41,290 nucleotides of DNA from Candidatus Mediterraneibacter tabaqchaliae. GTDB taxonomy: Bacteria; Bacillota; Clostridia; Lachnospirales; Lachnospiraceae. The stretch lies in contig DWUV01000054.1 in NCBI GenBank assembly GCA_019120595.1, forward strand, positions 1 to 41,290, read 5' to 3'. A program made the translations under genes and the position numbers. Each line of letters opens with the position of its first letter. The first letter of the stretch is position 1. Below the pieces are notes generated by a model, which saw only the letters and a list, made by a program, of their open reading frames with translations, made no database searches and was not told the origin of the DNA. Below, piece after piece: positions 39,625 to 41,290 of the stretch.

Positions 39625-40995
39625 ATGGTACAGCAGATTCAGCAGAACATTCAGAAAAAAAGGGAAAAGAAAATTCCCAGGAGCATGAGGCTGAAGATAC
39701 AGAAGAGCATGATGGCCATTCTCGCAGTGACCTTCGTGCTTTTCTATGTTATCCTGTCCGTGATCCTCTATAACCAGAACCTTTCCGTCCTGCGGGCAGA
39801 AGTGAGGCAGGAGGCGAAATACATCTGCACGGCGGTCAATATTTCCGGGACAGAATACCTGGAGCAGATGGTCAATATAGATGAATCCACCCGCGTAACC
39901 CGCATCGACGCAGACGGCAGTGTGCTCTACGACTCCCGGCGCGACGCGGATACCCTTGACAATCACAGCGGGAGAGAAGAAGTACGGGAAGCGGTAAAAA
40001 ACGGGGAAGGCGAAGATGTGCGGCGCTCTGTGACCGTGGAGAAAGATCTGTATTACTATGCGATGCTCCTGGATGACGGGAGCGTGCTGCGCGTATCCAG
40101 GGAAGTAGACAGCCTTGCCAGCACGGCCCTGGCCATGCTCCCGGTGATCGGGGGGCTTGCTGTCCTGGTAACCATTTTTGCCATGCTGCTCGCAAAATGG
40201 CAGACAGCCCGCCTCATCAAGCCGATCAATGAGCTGGACCTGGAGCACCCGCTTGACAATGATGTCTATACAGAATTAAGCCCCCTCCTTACAGCGATGG
40301 ACAGACAGAACAAGGAGAAAGAAGCGGTCTCCAATATGAGGAAAGAGTTTTCCGCAAATGTATCCCATGAGCTCAAGACTCCCCTGACCTCGATCTCGGG
40401 CTATGCGGAGATCATGAAAAACGGCATGGTGCGCCCGGCGGACATCCCGGTATTTTCGGAGCGCATCTACAAGGAAGCGCGCCGTCTGATCACTCTTGTG
40501 GAGGACATCATCAAGCTGTCCAAGCTGGATGAGGAATCTGTGGAACTGGAGAAACAGGAGGTAGACCTCTACGACCTGACCAGAGAGATCATCAGCCGGC
40601 TGGCTCCCCAGGCGTCCCAGAAAAACGTGCGCATGGAGCTGACCGGGGAGCCCGTGAAGTATACCGGCATCCGGCAGATCCTTGATGAGATGGTGTACAA
40701 TGTATGTGAAAATGCGATCAAATACAATAACGACGGCGGAAGGGTCACTGTCTGGGTCGGCAATACCCTGGAGGGTCCTAAGATCAGCGTCACGGATACA
40801 GGTATCGGCATCCCGGCGGAGCACCACGAACGTATCTTCGAACGGTTCTACCGGGTGGATAAGAGCCATTCCAAAGAACGCGGCGGGACCGGGCTGGGGC
40901 TGTCCATCGTCAAGCACGGGGCACTGCTGCACGGAGCAAAAGTCAGCGTAGAGAGCGCGCCCGGGAAAGGGACGAAGATCGAGATGCAGTTTTAA
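39625..40995 (+). CDS. phoR: Phosphate sensor histidine kinase PhoR
   Basis: A 456-residue membrane kinase. Two helices (about 28-50 and 168-190) frame an extracytoplasmic domain of about 115 residues. A short linker leads to the HisKA domain with His248 in VSHELKTPLTSISGY. The ATPase domain shows N box NVCENAIKYN, G1 DTGIGIP, F box ERFYRVDKSH and G2 GGTGLGLSIVKH. No PAS domain is obvious between HAMP-like linker and HisKA, unlike Bacillus PhoR. ATG 39625 uses GGAGG in the end of phoP; an in-frame TTG at 39607 is less likely. The TAA stop abuts the second palindromic element. Confidence 0.94.
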   Translation: MVQQIQQNIQKKREKKIPRSMRLKIQKSMMAILAVTFVLFYVILSVILYNQNLSVLRAEVRQEAKYICTAVNISGTEYLEQMVNIDESTRVTRIDADGSVLYDSRRDADTLDNHSGREEVREAVKNGEGEDVRRSVTVEKDLYYYAMLLDDGSVLRVSREVDSLASTALAMLPVIGGLAVLVTIFAMLLAKWQTARLIKPINELDLEHPLDNDVYTELSPLLTAMDRQNKEKEAVSNMRKEFSANVSHELKTPLTSISGYAEIMKNGMVRPADIPVFSERIYKEARRLITLVEDIIKLSKLDEESVELEKQEVDLYDLTREIISRLAPQASQKNVRMELTGEPVKYTGIRQILDEMVYNVCENAIKYNNDGGRVTVWVGNTLEGPKISVTDTGIGIPAEHHERIFERFYRVDKSHSKERGGTGLGLSIVKHGALLHGAKVSVESAPGKGTKIEMQF

Positions 40996-41290
40996 ATCTG
41001 GATTTGTGGGGGAGCCTTCCTTCAAATATACCGTCCGAAAACCGTCGGTTTGATGAGAGACGGTTTCGCGGCGGACGGGGATATGGCTCAGGTTCCGGTT
41101 CCGTAATCTGGGAAAGACGTAAAAGGGAGAAAGCATGGCTAAAAGCAATTGTCCGGCGGAAGATTCGGCTCTGCCTCAGGCATCCGCCGGACAATTAACG
41201 CCACGCTTTCTCCCTTTAAGTCTTTCCGGCAGATTACTCCAAGTCACCGTCGCCATATCCCCGTCCGCCGCGAAAGGCGCATCAAAGGGG
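40995..41290 (+). repeat. Long-palindrome element, copy 2 (cut by window edge)
   Basis: It begins AATCTGGATTTGT (40995-41007), one base different from the end repeat of copy 1, on the last A of the phoR TAA. The left arm repeats the CGTCCGAAAACCGTCGG and GGCGGACGGGGATATGG blocks of copy 1. The centre is a perfect 12-bp stem (41149-41160 with 41183-41194) around TTCGGCTCTGCCTCAGGCA (41164-41182), nearly identical to the apex of copy 1. The right arm starts (CCATATCCCCGTCCGCCGCG) but the right end repeat lies beyond the window. Expected full length is about 355 bp by symmetry. Confidence 0.88.

Noticed and set aside
41004-41198. 64-residue frame in palindromic element 2
   Set aside because: Arg/Gly-rich reading across the hairpin with no supported start; not conserved in element 1.

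Overview
The window looks like chromosomal DNA of a spore-forming gut clostridium, most likely Lachnospiraceae (Clostridium cluster XIVa). The evidence is spoVAC/AD/AE, strong AGGAGG ribosome sites, ABC sugar uptake without a dedicated ATPase, a GH112 disaccharide phosphorylase, a family II pyrophosphatase with CBS domains, and a Pho system of Firmicute style. No tRNA, rRNA, CRISPR array, phage or transposase gene was seen.

Layout. (1) 142-3671: a sugar-phosphate nucleotidyltransferase, a membrane-bound MerR-RDD regulator with a 19-bp-spacer promoter, and a TauE/SafE exporter. (2) 3875-12267: a host-glycan type locus with a sulfatase lacking a signal peptide, an ABC importer (binding protein, two permeases and a previously uncalled 55-aa membrane protein), an AraC regulator and a GH112 galactosyl-hexosamine phosphorylase. 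(3) 12590-18438: enolase, a threonine-aldolase/flavin-reductase/CBS-pyrophosphatase operon, and a two-S1-domain RNA-binding protein. (4) 18438-18797: a 360-bp near-perfect palindromic element. A second member of the family runs off the right edge (40995-41290). (5) 18854-22802: an SdpI-like membrane protein and a very large sortase-anchored phosphatase. (6) 22994-25127: spoVAC divergent from spoVAD-spoVAE. (7) 25377-28309: glmS with an attenuator-like leader, then a MurR/RpiR regulator. (8) 28577-34120: a complete 2-aminoethylphosphonate import and degradation operon (ABC transporter, phnW, phnX). (9) 34455-40995: pstS-pstC-pstA-pstB-phoU-phoP-phoR, in which PstS is circularly permuted.

How it fits together. 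The right half is largely phosphorus acquisition: a cell-wall phosphatase, a phosphonate operon, high-affinity phosphate uptake, and the two-component system that normally controls such genes. Repeats of TTTACA/TTAACA spaced 11 bp apart lie upstream of the phosphatase, the rpiR-phn locus and pstS. Before the phosphatase and pstS they stand at the same distance from a -10 box, which suggests one PhoP regulon. The left half suggests capture of galactosyl-hexosamine disaccharides from mucin or milk glycans, possibly sulfated ones desulfated inside the cell.

The most unusual items are the paired palindromic elements with a conserved apical loop and divergent but still paired stems, both starting on the last base of a TAA stop codon; the circularly permuted PstS; the inferred Pho-box network; the candidate RpiR operator pair; and the divergent spoVA arrangement.
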